A DNA stretch of 7,859 nt, taken from positions 1 through 7,859 of the forward strand of contig JAOAHK010000099.1 in assembly GCA_026415275.1 (NCBI GenBank). Reading direction: 5' to 3'. Below the pieces are notes generated by a model. It had not been told where the DNA came from and did no database searches. It worked only from the letters and a program-made list of their open reading frames with translations. This document shows, piece after piece, positions 1 through 4,803 of this stretch. The stretch is from Anaerolineales bacterium. Its GTDB lineage: Bacteria > Chloroflexota > Anaerolineae > Anaerolineales > UBA4823. The position numbers were made by a program, and so were the translations under genes. Positions within the stretch are counted from its first letter, which is position 1. The number at the start of each line of letters is the position of its first letter.

Positions 1-15
1 GTGTATAAGAGACAG
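1..15. other. Residual Tn5/Nextera mosaic-end adapter (not genomic)
   Basis: The first 15 bases, GTGTATAAGAGACAG, equal the last 15 bases of the 19-bp Tn5 mosaic end used in tagmentation libraries. The reading frame of the following ABC ATPase becomes sensible only from base 16 or 17. This is an untrimmed library adapter at the contig edge, not part of the organism. A gene caller could wrongly use the GTG at base 1 as a start codon. Confidence 0.93.
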
Positions 16-16
16 A

Positions 17-379
17 ACGCGCGGCTTGGACGAGCGGGCAAAAGAGAGGCTGAGCGAACTGTTGCGCACCTTCAAATCAAAGGGGATGGCGATTCTGGTG
101 GTCACGCACGATGTGGAATTTGTATTGACCCTGGCTGACCGATTGTGCGTGCTAAAAGAAGGAAAAATGATCAGGGATGGAAACCCAATTGAGGTGTTGG
201 GTCAGGCAGATATTCCACCTGCGCAACTGCTGCAACTGTTCCCCGATCAGGGCTTTCGCACGATGAATGAGGTTTGGGAAGCTATGGACGCAGCTTTGTC
301 CCACACGCTCGACAAAAGCGATCGCCGGGCAGCGCACGTTTACCGCAATGATGGCAATAAACCGCTCCCTCTGGAATGA
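17..379 (+). CDS. ECF-type ABC transporter ATPase, C-terminal fragment (5' end cut by contig edge)
   Basis: Only the last 120 residues are present. The fragment opens with TRGLDERAKERL, the D-loop that directly follows the Walker B 'LLLDEP' of ABC ATPases. It continues with a switch/H-loop region (AILVVTHDVEFVL) and the usual end of the nucleotide-binding domain (ADRLCVLKEGKMI, then DGNPIEVL). The 'EPTRGLD' D-loop and the later 'LFPDQGFRT' segment are typical of the second cassette of fused double-ATPase proteins of energy-coupling-factor vitamin importers (YkoD/EcfA-like); this assignment is family knowledge, not proof. Walker A, Q-loop and signature would lie to the left, outside the window. 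The recognisable family sequence ends near base 295. About 28 further codons run antisense through the zinc-ribbon region of the convergent gene before the TGA stop. No real start is present; the TTG at 26 is internal. Confidence 0.85.
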   Translation, partial: TRGLDERAKERLSELLRTFKSKGMAILVVTHDVEFVLTLADRLCVLKEGKMIRDGNPIEVLGQADIPPAQLLQLFPDQGFRTMNEVWEAMDAALSHTLDKSDRRAAHVYRNDGNKPLPLE

Positions 380-1217
380 CTTCTTGAGGTTCAATGACCA
401 GTCGCCGCCGACGAGGACGGTTGGCTTTGGGACGCGGGCTGATCGTGCGCGCCTGCCAGAACCACCAGGCTACTGCCCCGATAATTAGGAAAGCGCCTAA
501 ACTGCCGAGCAACCAAGGAAGGGGGTTGCTTGCCACAGGCGTTGTTGAAGTCGCACTGCCCATCGGCGCGCTGGGTTGAACCTTTAAGCTCTCTGCGGTC
601 AAAGAATCATTCGGTTTGCGGTATTGAACGCTGACTTCAAAGCTTTGCCCGACGCTAAGAGAGTCCACTTGGGTTACGTAATACGTGAGCCCATCTTTGC
701 CAACTATAACATTGGTTGTGTTGGGGGTAATTTTCATCTCAGCAGCACCGATCGGCTGTTGAATCTGGATGGTTAGTGAATCAACCGCATAGTCTCCAGC
801 CCATTGATAGCTAAACGTGCGTTGTGAGCCATCTTTTTTCAGAGTTGGATCGTAATATTCGAGTTGAATTTCGGGCGAGGTGGTAGTGAAGACAATTTCA
901 CTCCACTCGCCCAGGACGTTTCGGGTGTAGGAAATTGTGATCAATGAACCATCGGCTTCGCGCACTGCTAGAGCATGGGGTTCTCCTGCAATGCTGGGAA
1001 TGCGAATGCGCAGTTCGACTGGAAGGGCGACCTCGCTGGGCAAAGTAAGATGGTAGATCACTAAGACCGTGGGGCGATCGTATTCTGGCCAAATATCAAC
1101 TTCCAGCGAGCGTAGGGTAAGGGGTGGCAGCGCTTGCGCTCTGGCGATCATCGGTGGGCTGAACCACCCGAAAAGGACACTCAAGAGAAAAGCGATATAG
1201 ATTGATATGCGCTTCAT
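282..1217 (-). CDS. Signal peptide / extracytoplasmic domain / TM / cytosolic zinc-ribbon protein, function unknown
   Basis: The protein has 311 residues. It starts with an N-terminal signal peptide (KR followed by a hydrophobic stretch, residues 1-27; likely cleavage after ARA27 or AQA29). A mostly beta-type extracytoplasmic region follows, about residues 30-210. Next come a low-complexity Ser/Thr/Pro linker (about 205-233), one transmembrane helix (about 234-253, ending in WWFW), a basic stretch (PRPKANRPRRRR, 261-272) consistent with a cytosolic side, and a C-terminal zinc ribbon with two CxxC pairs (C288/C291 and C302/C305). The start at 1217 was chosen because GGGGGTGAT sits directly before the ATG and a clean signal peptide follows; the frame is open further upstream but that extension runs antisense to nothing useful and into the ATPase gene. 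It lies 61 nt after the ABC ATPase gene on the same strand, so co-transcription is possible, but a separate promoter can also be drawn. I do not recognise a named family; similar single-pass zinc-ribbon proteins are common in Chloroflexota. A sensory or scaffold role is possible but unproven. Confidence 0.85.
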   Translation of the reverse strand: MKRISIYIAFLLSVLFGWFSPPMIARAQALPPLTLRSLEVDIWPEYDRPTVLVIYHLTLPSEVALPVELRIRIPSIAGEPHALAVREADGSLITISYTRNVLGEWSEIVFTTTSPEIQLEYYDPTLKKDGSQRTFSYQWAGDYAVDSLTIQIQQPIGAAEMKITPNTTNVIVGKDGLTYYVTQVDSLSVGQSFEVSVQYRKPNDSLTAESLKVQPSAPMGSATSTTPVASNPLPWLLGSLGAFLIIGAVAWWFWQARTISPRPKANRPRRRRLVIEPQEVIPEGAVYCHHCGKRALPGDRFCRACGTKLRP

Positions 1218-1256
1218 ATCACCCCCTATCTTACCATGATCTGCGAAGAGAGACGA

Positions 1257-1286
1257 ATAATAGAACAAAATTATAGATTTAGCCAA
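1257..1286 (-). promoter_or_regulatory. Candidate promoter for the zinc-ribbon protein gene
   Basis: On the minus strand TTGGCT (1281-1286) and TATTAT (1257-1262) are separated by 18 bp. They match the sigma-70 hexamers at four and five of six positions. A transcript would start near 1250 and leave a leader of about 33 nt ahead of the strong Shine-Dalgarno at 1217. The -35 lies at the stop codon of the upstream ATPase gene. A second TATAAT at 1270-1275 has no good -35. The match is modest and could be chance in an AT-rich gap. Confidence 0.35.
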
Positions 1287-2094
1287 TCTCGGCGCGCAGG
1301 CATTTCGCCAACTCGCCGAAGGCTGGCGAGTAGCGGATTTCATCGCTGCGCGGGCGGGGCAGGTAAACCGGCAAATCAAGGCGCAGTTTGCCCGGCCGCG
1401 GCGTGAAAACTAAAACGCGGTCGGAGAGGTAAATTGCCTCGGGGATGGAGTGCGTGACCATGATCACCGTCTTGCGCCGCGCCTGCCAGATGCGCAAGAG
1501 TTCATCGCCCATGCGCTCGCGGGTCAGGGCGTCTAAACCGCCGAAGGGTTCGTCCAAGAGGAGAACTTGGGGGTCATGGACGAGGGCGCGGGCAATGGCA
1601 ACCCGCTGTGCCATGCCGCCGGAAAGATCGCGGGGCAAGGAATCTTCAAAGCCGTGTAACCCGACCAGTTCAACCAACTCCATCGCTCGCCGCCGCGCCT
1701 CACTACTAGGCACTTTCTGCAATTCCAGAGGCAATAAAATGTTTTGCAGCACAGTTCGCCAGGGCATCAGGTTGGCTTTTTGAAAGACAAAGCCAATCTC
1801 ACGGCGCGGCTCTTTGAGCGGTTCGCCATAAAAATAGACCTCACCGCTTGTCGGAGTCAACAAGCCAGCTAAAACGCGCAGCAGTGTAGATTTACCGCTG
1901 CCTGAGGGCCCAAGAACGCAGACAAACTCTTGCTCTTGAATGTGAAACGAGATGTCCTGAATGGCACGCAGTCCGCCGTTGCCGTTCGGGAAGGTGACGC
2001 TCAAGTTGCGCACATCGATTGCCACAAGGGTTTCTTTCGTTTCCATAGCCTCAATTGAAGGTGTAGTCAGGAGTTCAGAGCTAAGTTGAGTCAT
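1279..2094 (-). CDS. ABC importer ATPase (SsuB/TauB/NrtD-like), probable flavin-uptake ATPase
   Basis: This is the 271-residue nucleotide-binding subunit that would power the neighbouring permease. All motifs are intact: Walker A GPSGSGKST (62-70), Q-loop Q105, signature LSGGM (157-161), Walker B VLLLDEP (177-183), D-loop GGLD (185-188) and H-loop H215 (VMVTHS-like). The C-terminal part (TPRPGKLRLDLPVYLPRPR) is typical of the nitrate/sulfonate/taurine (NitT/TauT) ATPase group. The start at 2094 has a textbook AAGGAGG (2099-2105) four bases upstream. The gene begins 12 bp after the stop of the binding-protein gene, so it is the third gene of the riboswitch-controlled operon. Family similarity alone would suggest sulfonate or nitrate uptake. 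The FMN riboswitch upstream argues instead for riboflavin or a related flavin. As I recall, RibX/RibY systems are usually named for permease and binding protein only, so I give no symbol here. Confidence 0.93.
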   Translation of the reverse strand: MTQLSSELLTTPSIEAMETKETLVAIDVRNLSVTFPNGNGGLRAIQDISFHIQEQEFVCVLGPSGSGKSTLLRVLAGLLTPTSGEVYFYGEPLKEPRREIGFVFQKANLMPWRTVLQNILLPLELQKVPSSEARRRAMELVELVGLHGFEDSLPRDLSGGMAQRVAIARALVHDPQVLLLDEPFGGLDALTRERMGDELLRIWQARRKTVIMVTHSIPEAIYLSDRVLVFTPRPGKLRLDLPVYLPRPRSDEIRYSPAFGELAKCLRAEIG

Positions 2095-2106
2095 GCAGCC
2101 TCCTTA

Positions 2107-3111
2107 CTAGGGCATGACAAACTGATTGGTGAAGGCTTGATCAAGGGATAATGCACTTTGGAGTAAGCCCATTTCAAGGAGCAAATCATGCATATTCTGC
2201 CAGGCTTGCGGGTCGGAGACGCCCATTTGCTGGGCTTTCCAATAGTCAATGGTCGCCCGCAAAATTTCGCGCTGAACGCGCTCATCGCTCTCGGTTAAGC
2301 CAGGGATATATTTGGTGCAGATTTCATAAGCCTTATCCCGATTTTGGATAACATAGTTCATGCCGCGCAGGATGGCGCGCGTCATGCGGCGCACCAATTC
2401 GGGATTTTCGGTAAGGGTCTTCTCGTTGGTCACTAAGCCATTGGAAGCCAATTGAACATAATCGGCAACTTTCATCAGATCAACGGTGTAACCTTGAGCG
2501 GCAAGTTGAATCGGCTCGTTGTTGGCATAGATCACCACGGCTTGGTCTTGCCCGGCGATTAGCGCTTCCACTTGGTTGTACCCGATTGAATCCAACACAA
2601 CGTCAGCTTCGCTCACGCCGCCCACTTTCAACAGAGCGCGCAACCCAATATAATTGGCGCCGAACAAGCCAGGCAAGCCGATCTTTTTCCCTTTGAGGTC
2701 GGCAGGGGTTTTGATGTTCTGATCGGGGAAAGAAACCACACCTACCGGGTAATCATGGTAATAAGCCATCACGTAAACAACAGGCAAGCCTTGAGCTCGG
2801 GCAAGCAAAATCTGTTCCCCTGAGGCCATCGTAAATTGCAAATTGTTGGCTCCCACTAAGGCAATGCCATCGGTTTCAAAGCTGTAATCGAACTCGATGG
2901 CGATGTTTTCCTCCGAGAAGTAGCCAAAATCTTGGGCAGCGTAGAAGGGAGCAAATTGCACGTTAGGGATATACCCCATCGGCAAACGCACCTGGGTGAT
3001 CGCCGCTTGGGTAGATTGAGAGGCGCTCTGAGGCGGATTTGCCCTGCCAGCACAGGCATAGGCAGAAAAGATGAGAACAAACGGTACGATGAGAAACAAT
3101 GAACGACGCAT
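2107..3111 (-). CDS. ribY: NMT1/THI5-like substrate-binding lipoprotein, probable riboflavin-binding RibY
   Basis: This is the 334-residue extracytoplasmic binding protein of the importer. It has an N-terminal MRRS plus hydrophobic signal (residues 1-19) and a Cys at position 20 in SAYAC, an imperfect lipobox (Ala rather than Leu at -3) consistent with lipid anchoring. The mature part has the NMT1/THI5-like hallmarks: MGYIPNVQFAPFYAAQDFGYF (begins about residue 45), a FTMASGEQ segment (about 93-100), TPADLKGKKIGLPG (135-148), and NPELVRRMTRAILRGM (236-251). This fold binds pyrimidine-type thiamine precursors, nitrate, sulfonates and, in Chloroflexus-type RibY, riboflavin. The FMN riboswitch supports the flavin reading; specificity is inferred. 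The start at 3111 is chosen over the longer open frame because AAGGAG (3119-3124) lies seven bases upstream and overlaps the permease stop codon, implying coupled translation, and because a proper signal peptide then begins at residue 1. Confidence 0.85.
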   Translation of the reverse strand: MRRSLFLIVPFVLIFSAYACAGRANPPQSASQSTQAAITQVRLPMGYIPNVQFAPFYAAQDFGYFSEENIAIEFDYSFETDGIALVGANNLQFTMASGEQILLARAQGLPVVYVMAYYHDYPVGVVSFPDQNIKTPADLKGKKIGLPGLFGANYIGLRALLKVGGVSEADVVLDSIGYNQVEALIAGQDQAVVIYANNEPIQLAAQGYTVDLMKVADYVQLASNGLVTNEKTLTENPELVRRMTRAILRGMNYVIQNRDKAYEICTKYIPGLTESDERVQREILRATIDYWKAQQMGVSDPQAWQNMHDLLLEMGLLQSALSLDQAFTNQFVMP

Positions 3112-3122
3112 GGAAAGTCTCC

Positions 3123-3947
3123 TTAAAGAATTGAAAGGGTTTCTTCTTGGCGTTTTTGCCAAGTGAGCAGCCGTTTTTCGATCAGAAACACACTGGTATA
3201 AAGCAGCAGCGCCATGGCAATCAGGGTGAACACGGCAACAAAGACCAGGGGCGTGTCGTATTTGCCTCGCGCCACGTTGACCAAAAAGCCCAGTCCGCGG
3301 TCGGCGCCGACAAATTCACCGACCACTGCACCGATCACCGACAAGGTGGCACCGATACGCAGCCCACCGAGGAAGACCGGCAAGGCAGCCGGCGCTTCCA
3401 AAAACCGAATGGTTTGCCAGCGGTCGGCTTTCAGGGAACGCATCAGGTCGCTGAGCTCCTCCGGCACCGAGCGCAACCCGACAATCGTGTTGACCAGCAC
3501 GGGAAAGAAGACGATCAGGGCGCAAATTAAGATCTTGGAAAAGATGCCCGGTCCGAACCAGATGACCAAGAGAGGGGCAATGGCAACAATCGGAATCGAT
3601 TGGCTGGCAACAATATAGGGGGATAAGAGGCGTTCAAACCAATGCGATTTTGCCAGCAAGTAACCAAGCAAGGTGGCGGTAACCACCCCTAAGGTCAGCC
3701 CGCAAAGAACCTCGAAGAGCGTATAAGCACTGTGACGCAGCAGACTGCCATCCAATAGGGCTTGCAGAAAGCGTTGCCAAACCAGTGCCGGTGACGGCAG
3801 AATGAAGGGAGGGAATTTCCAAAGTTGGGTGGCAAAGTGCCAAAGGAGAATTGCGCTGCTTAGAGATAAAACGATGGTCGCCGCATGTTGGCTGCGGCTG
3901 AGCTTGCGTTGAAACGGAAATTGTTTGGGGATCTCAATGATGTTCAT
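3123..3947 (-). CDS. ribX: ABC importer permease (BPD_transp_1), probable riboflavin transporter RibX
   Basis: This is a 274-residue integral membrane subunit, first gene of the operon. It has about six hydrophobic segments (roughly 22-42, 80-100, 112-130, 136-156, 190-212, 232-257). The cytosolic EAA-type coupling loop (about 164-190) ends in RFLEAPAALPVFLGGLRIG, which touches the ATPase. The FILPSP motif near residues 48-53 and GEFVGADRGLG (210-220) are typical of NitT/TauT-family permeases. The usual Gly of the EAA loop (LGAxRW) is Lys173 here (SLKADRW). The start at 3947 follows a weak GAGAG element. The frame is open up to 4043, but that extension is encoded inside the riboswitch terminators and cannot be the true N-terminus. 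The binding-protein gene begins 11 bp after its stop. The RibX assignment rests on the FMN riboswitch plus family; a different flavin-related substrate is possible. Confidence 0.87.
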   Translation of the reverse strand: MNIIEIPKQFPFQRKLSRSQHAATIVLSLSSAILLWHFATQLWKFPPFILPSPALVWQRFLQALLDGSLLRHSAYTLFEVLCGLTLGVVTATLLGYLLAKSHWFERLLSPYIVASQSIPIVAIAPLLVIWFGPGIFSKILICALIVFFPVLVNTIVGLRSVPEELSDLMRSLKADRWQTIRFLEAPAALPVFLGGLRIGATLSVIGAVVGEFVGADRGLGFLVNVARGKYDTPLVFVAVFTLIAMALLLYTSVFLIEKRLLTWQKRQEETLSIL

Positions 3948-3959
3948 CGTTCTCTCGTC

Positions 3960-3993
3960 AAAATCAAAGCCCCGAATCGCGTAGATTCGGGGC
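3960..3993 (-). terminator. Second leader terminator hairpin, just upstream of ribX
   Basis: A perfect 10-bp stem (arms 3969-3978 and 3984-3993, loop of 5) reads GCCCCGAATC / GATTCGGGGC on the minus strand. It is followed by TTTGATTTT (3960-3968), an interrupted U-tract. It lies 21 nt before the permease ATG and does not cover the ribosome-binding site, so it looks like a transcription terminator rather than a translation blocker. Its 5' arm carries TGCCCCGAA, the same sequence as the first terminator and complementary to the aptamer. The weaker U-tract suggests a backup or partial terminator. Confidence 0.65.
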
Positions 3994-4022
3994 ATGGGCA
4001 AAGCTGAACAAACGTCCTTCTC

Positions 4023-4056
4023 AATAAAAAACCCGAAAACCAAGAGGCTTTCGGGG
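4023..4056 (-). terminator. Intrinsic terminator of the FMN riboswitch expression platform
   Basis: On the minus strand CCCGAAAGCC (4046-4055) pairs with GGTTTTCGGG (4032-4041), ten pairs including one G-U, with a 4-nt loop. It is followed by TTTTTTATT (4023-4031). The structure sits about 55 nt after the aptamer and before the permease gene, the classic place for transcription attenuation. The bases at 4050-4058 (TGCCCCGAA on the minus strand) are perfectly complementary to the 5' segment of the aptamer, which gives the competing antiterminator. Confidence 0.9.
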
Positions 4057-4063
4057 CATCTCG

Positions 4064-4101
4064 CACGCTGGATGAATGGTTATCGGCGCGCGTACAGCGT
4101 G
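4064..4101 (-). other. Linker hairpin between aptamer and terminator
   Basis: CACGCTG (4095-4101) and CAGCGTG (4064-4070) on the minus strand form a perfect 7-bp stem enclosing 24 nt. It occupies the linker between the FMN aptamer and the first terminator. It could position the distant antiterminator halves or simply fold as a spacer. Only the pairing is seen; the role is inferred. Confidence 0.45.
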
Positions 4102-4109
4102 TGCTCGCT

Positions 4110-4240
4110 TGACCTTCTTCCATCCGGACTATACCGTCGGCTTCGGAGTTTCACCGAATCGTGCGCTCCTCTGCGCTCGCGGGCTTTACCGCCGATCGGG
4201 AATAGGTCGTTTCCGACCGCACCCTGCCCCGAAGGTATCT
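4110..4240 (-). promoter_or_regulatory. FMN riboswitch (RFN element) aptamer
   Basis: Read on the minus strand, the conserved RFN blocks appear in order: ATACCTTCGGGGCAGGGTG (near 4220-4238), CGATCGGCGGTAAAGCCCG (near 4181-4199) followed by CGAG, then ATTCGGTGAAACTCCGAAG (P5, near 4141-4159), CCGACGGTATAGTCCGGATG (4121-4140) and GAAGAAGGT. P1 closes as ACCTTC (4231-4236) with GAAGGT (4112-4117). FMN binding to this aptamer normally turns off riboflavin synthesis or uptake genes. The aptamer is followed by intrinsic terminators and the ABC permease gene, so it controls flavin import here. One oddity is an additional 5-bp hairpin with a GAAA loop (4205-4218) in the P2 loop region, where the common form has only a few unpaired bases. 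Confidence 0.97.
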
Positions 4241-4255
4241 TCAATTGTCGCTTTG

Positions 4256-4284
4256 ATTATAACCAGCCTGAGAAGGGAAGTCAA
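4256..4284 (-). promoter_or_regulatory. Sigma-70-type promoter of the riboswitch-ribX-ribY-ATPase operon
   Basis: The minus strand has TTGACT (4279-4284) and a perfect TATAAT (4256-4261) with the ideal 17-bp spacer. The predicted start near 4249-4250 puts the FMN aptamer about 13 nt into the transcript. Position, spacing and near-consensus hexamers make this the operon promoter; high basal transcription with riboswitch attenuation fits the layout. Confidence 0.88.
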
Positions 4285-4300
4285 TGTGAAATTTGTCACT
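4285..4300. promoter_or_regulatory. CRP/FNR-family-like palindrome abutting the operon -35
   Basis: TGTGA-N6-TCACT occurs at 4285-4300, matching nine of ten defined positions of the CRP consensus TGTGA-N6-TCACA. It ends exactly where the -35 hexamer begins. Its centre (4292.5) is roughly 42-44 bp upstream of the expected transcription start, close to the class II activator position. Which regulator binds, if any, cannot be told from the window. Confidence 0.45.
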
Positions 4301-4354
4301 GTGTAGAGGCAAGAGTTGTCACGTAAAGATTCTGAGACCGTCCCACGCGAGTAG

Positions 4355-4471
4355 CCCCCCGGTGGGCGAGGGGAGTAGCCCTCACCCCCGGCCCCTCTCC
4401 CGGAGGGCGAGGGGAACAGCCCTCACCCCCAACCCCTCTCCCATGGGGCGAGGGGAGAAGGGATTGCCGGC
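4355..4471. repeat. GC-rich tandem palindromic repeat cluster
   Basis: Two 23-nt imperfect palindromes (4392-4414 and 4433-4455) share one geometry: CCCCTC and GAGGGG outer arms, a T-C mismatch, CCC/GGG inner arms and a 3-nt loop. Each is preceded by a CCCTCACCCCC element. A third, degraded copy precedes them (4355-4373) and keeps only the inner stem and the GGGCGAGGGG right arm. The forward reading yields the LTPNPSPMGRGE-type peptide often mis-annotated from such repeats, so it is not a gene. Similar CTCACCCCC...CCCCTCTCCC repeats occur between genes in many bacteria, including Chloroflexota. Confidence 0.8.
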
Positions 4472-4510
4472 GTCTCCACTTGCGGATGGAAAACCTGACC
4501 CAAATTCAGG
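4445..4510 (+). repeat. Dispersed intergenic repeat, copy 1
   Basis: Bases 4445-4471 are identical to 7755-7781 (27 nt starting GGGGCGAGGGGAGAAGGGAT), in the same orientation. A looser similarity continues for about 35-40 nt through the GGAAAACCTGACCCAA region, matching GGAAAAACCTTACCCAA in the other copy. The element begins inside the last palindrome of the GC-rich cluster, so cluster and tail probably form one longer mobile or amplified repeat unit. Confidence 0.8.
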
Positions 4511-4803
4511 GCATGTGTTCTTAACTCACTTACAAGACGATTGTTTGATTTCTGTTTGTATCTCCTCTTGCAAGTGATGCCAAACGACGATCAAGTTTGC
4601 TGCATGTCATACTTTCTATCTGTGCCGAGTGGGCGTATTCGCTCCTCAAAGATATTCTTGTCACTTCCTGTCAGGGCATCCCTTCACTACTCTGTGATGT
4701 CTTGATTAGGAGATCTATCTCTTCCAACCTGTGTTAGTTAATGTGAGTGCAGTCCATGCACATTACAAAGGGAAGGGTGAGGATAGGGCTCTTAGAAACC
4801 CCA
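4511..4803. other. Non-coding stretch without recognisable gene
   Basis: Between the repeat cluster and the hairpin behind cheW, no frame gives a convincing protein and I see no tRNA or known RNA motif. The only local structure noted is the dyad at 4739-4765. The stretch is upstream of the flavin operon and downstream of cheW, both on the minus strand. Confidence 0.6.
4739..4765. other. Operator-like inverted repeat
   Basis: TAATGTG (4739-4745) and CACATTA (4759-4765) are perfect 7-bp inverted arms around 13 bp. It resembles a dimeric-regulator operator, but no promoter or start codon lies next to it, so its role is unclear. TGTGA is present in one arm only and the spacing does not fit a CRP site. 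Confidence 0.3.

Noticed and set aside
1218..1379. Longer start for the zinc-ribbon protein
   Set aside because: The extension runs antisense into the end of the ATPase gene and would bury the signal peptide; the strong Shine-Dalgarno points to 1217.
3147..3618. Open frames of 127 and 134 codons on the + strand within the permease gene
   Set aside because: They are antisense shadows with low-complexity, Lys/Arg/Gln-rich translations; the minus-strand permease explains the region.
3948..4043. N-terminal extension of the permease frame up to 4043
   Set aside because: These codons lie inside the two leader terminator hairpins; the extension is not membrane-like and the ATG at 3947 gives the normal family length.
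3969..4260. TPP riboswitch, considered because the binding protein is THI5/NMT1-like
   Set aside because: The conserved blocks are those of the FMN aptamer (CTTCGGGGCAGGGTG, CGGCGGTAAAGCCCGCGAG, AGTCCGGATG); no CTGAGA-type TPP core is present.
4355..4471. CRISPR array
   Set aside because: The repeats are palindromic and nearly adjacent, with no unique spacers of uniform length and no cas genes.
4293..4577. Open frame of 94 codons on the + strand over the repeat cluster
   Set aside because: Its translation (SPHPRPLSRRARG, LTPNPSPMGRGE) is the familiar product of GC-rich palindromic repeats, has no ribosome-binding site and no protein-like composition.
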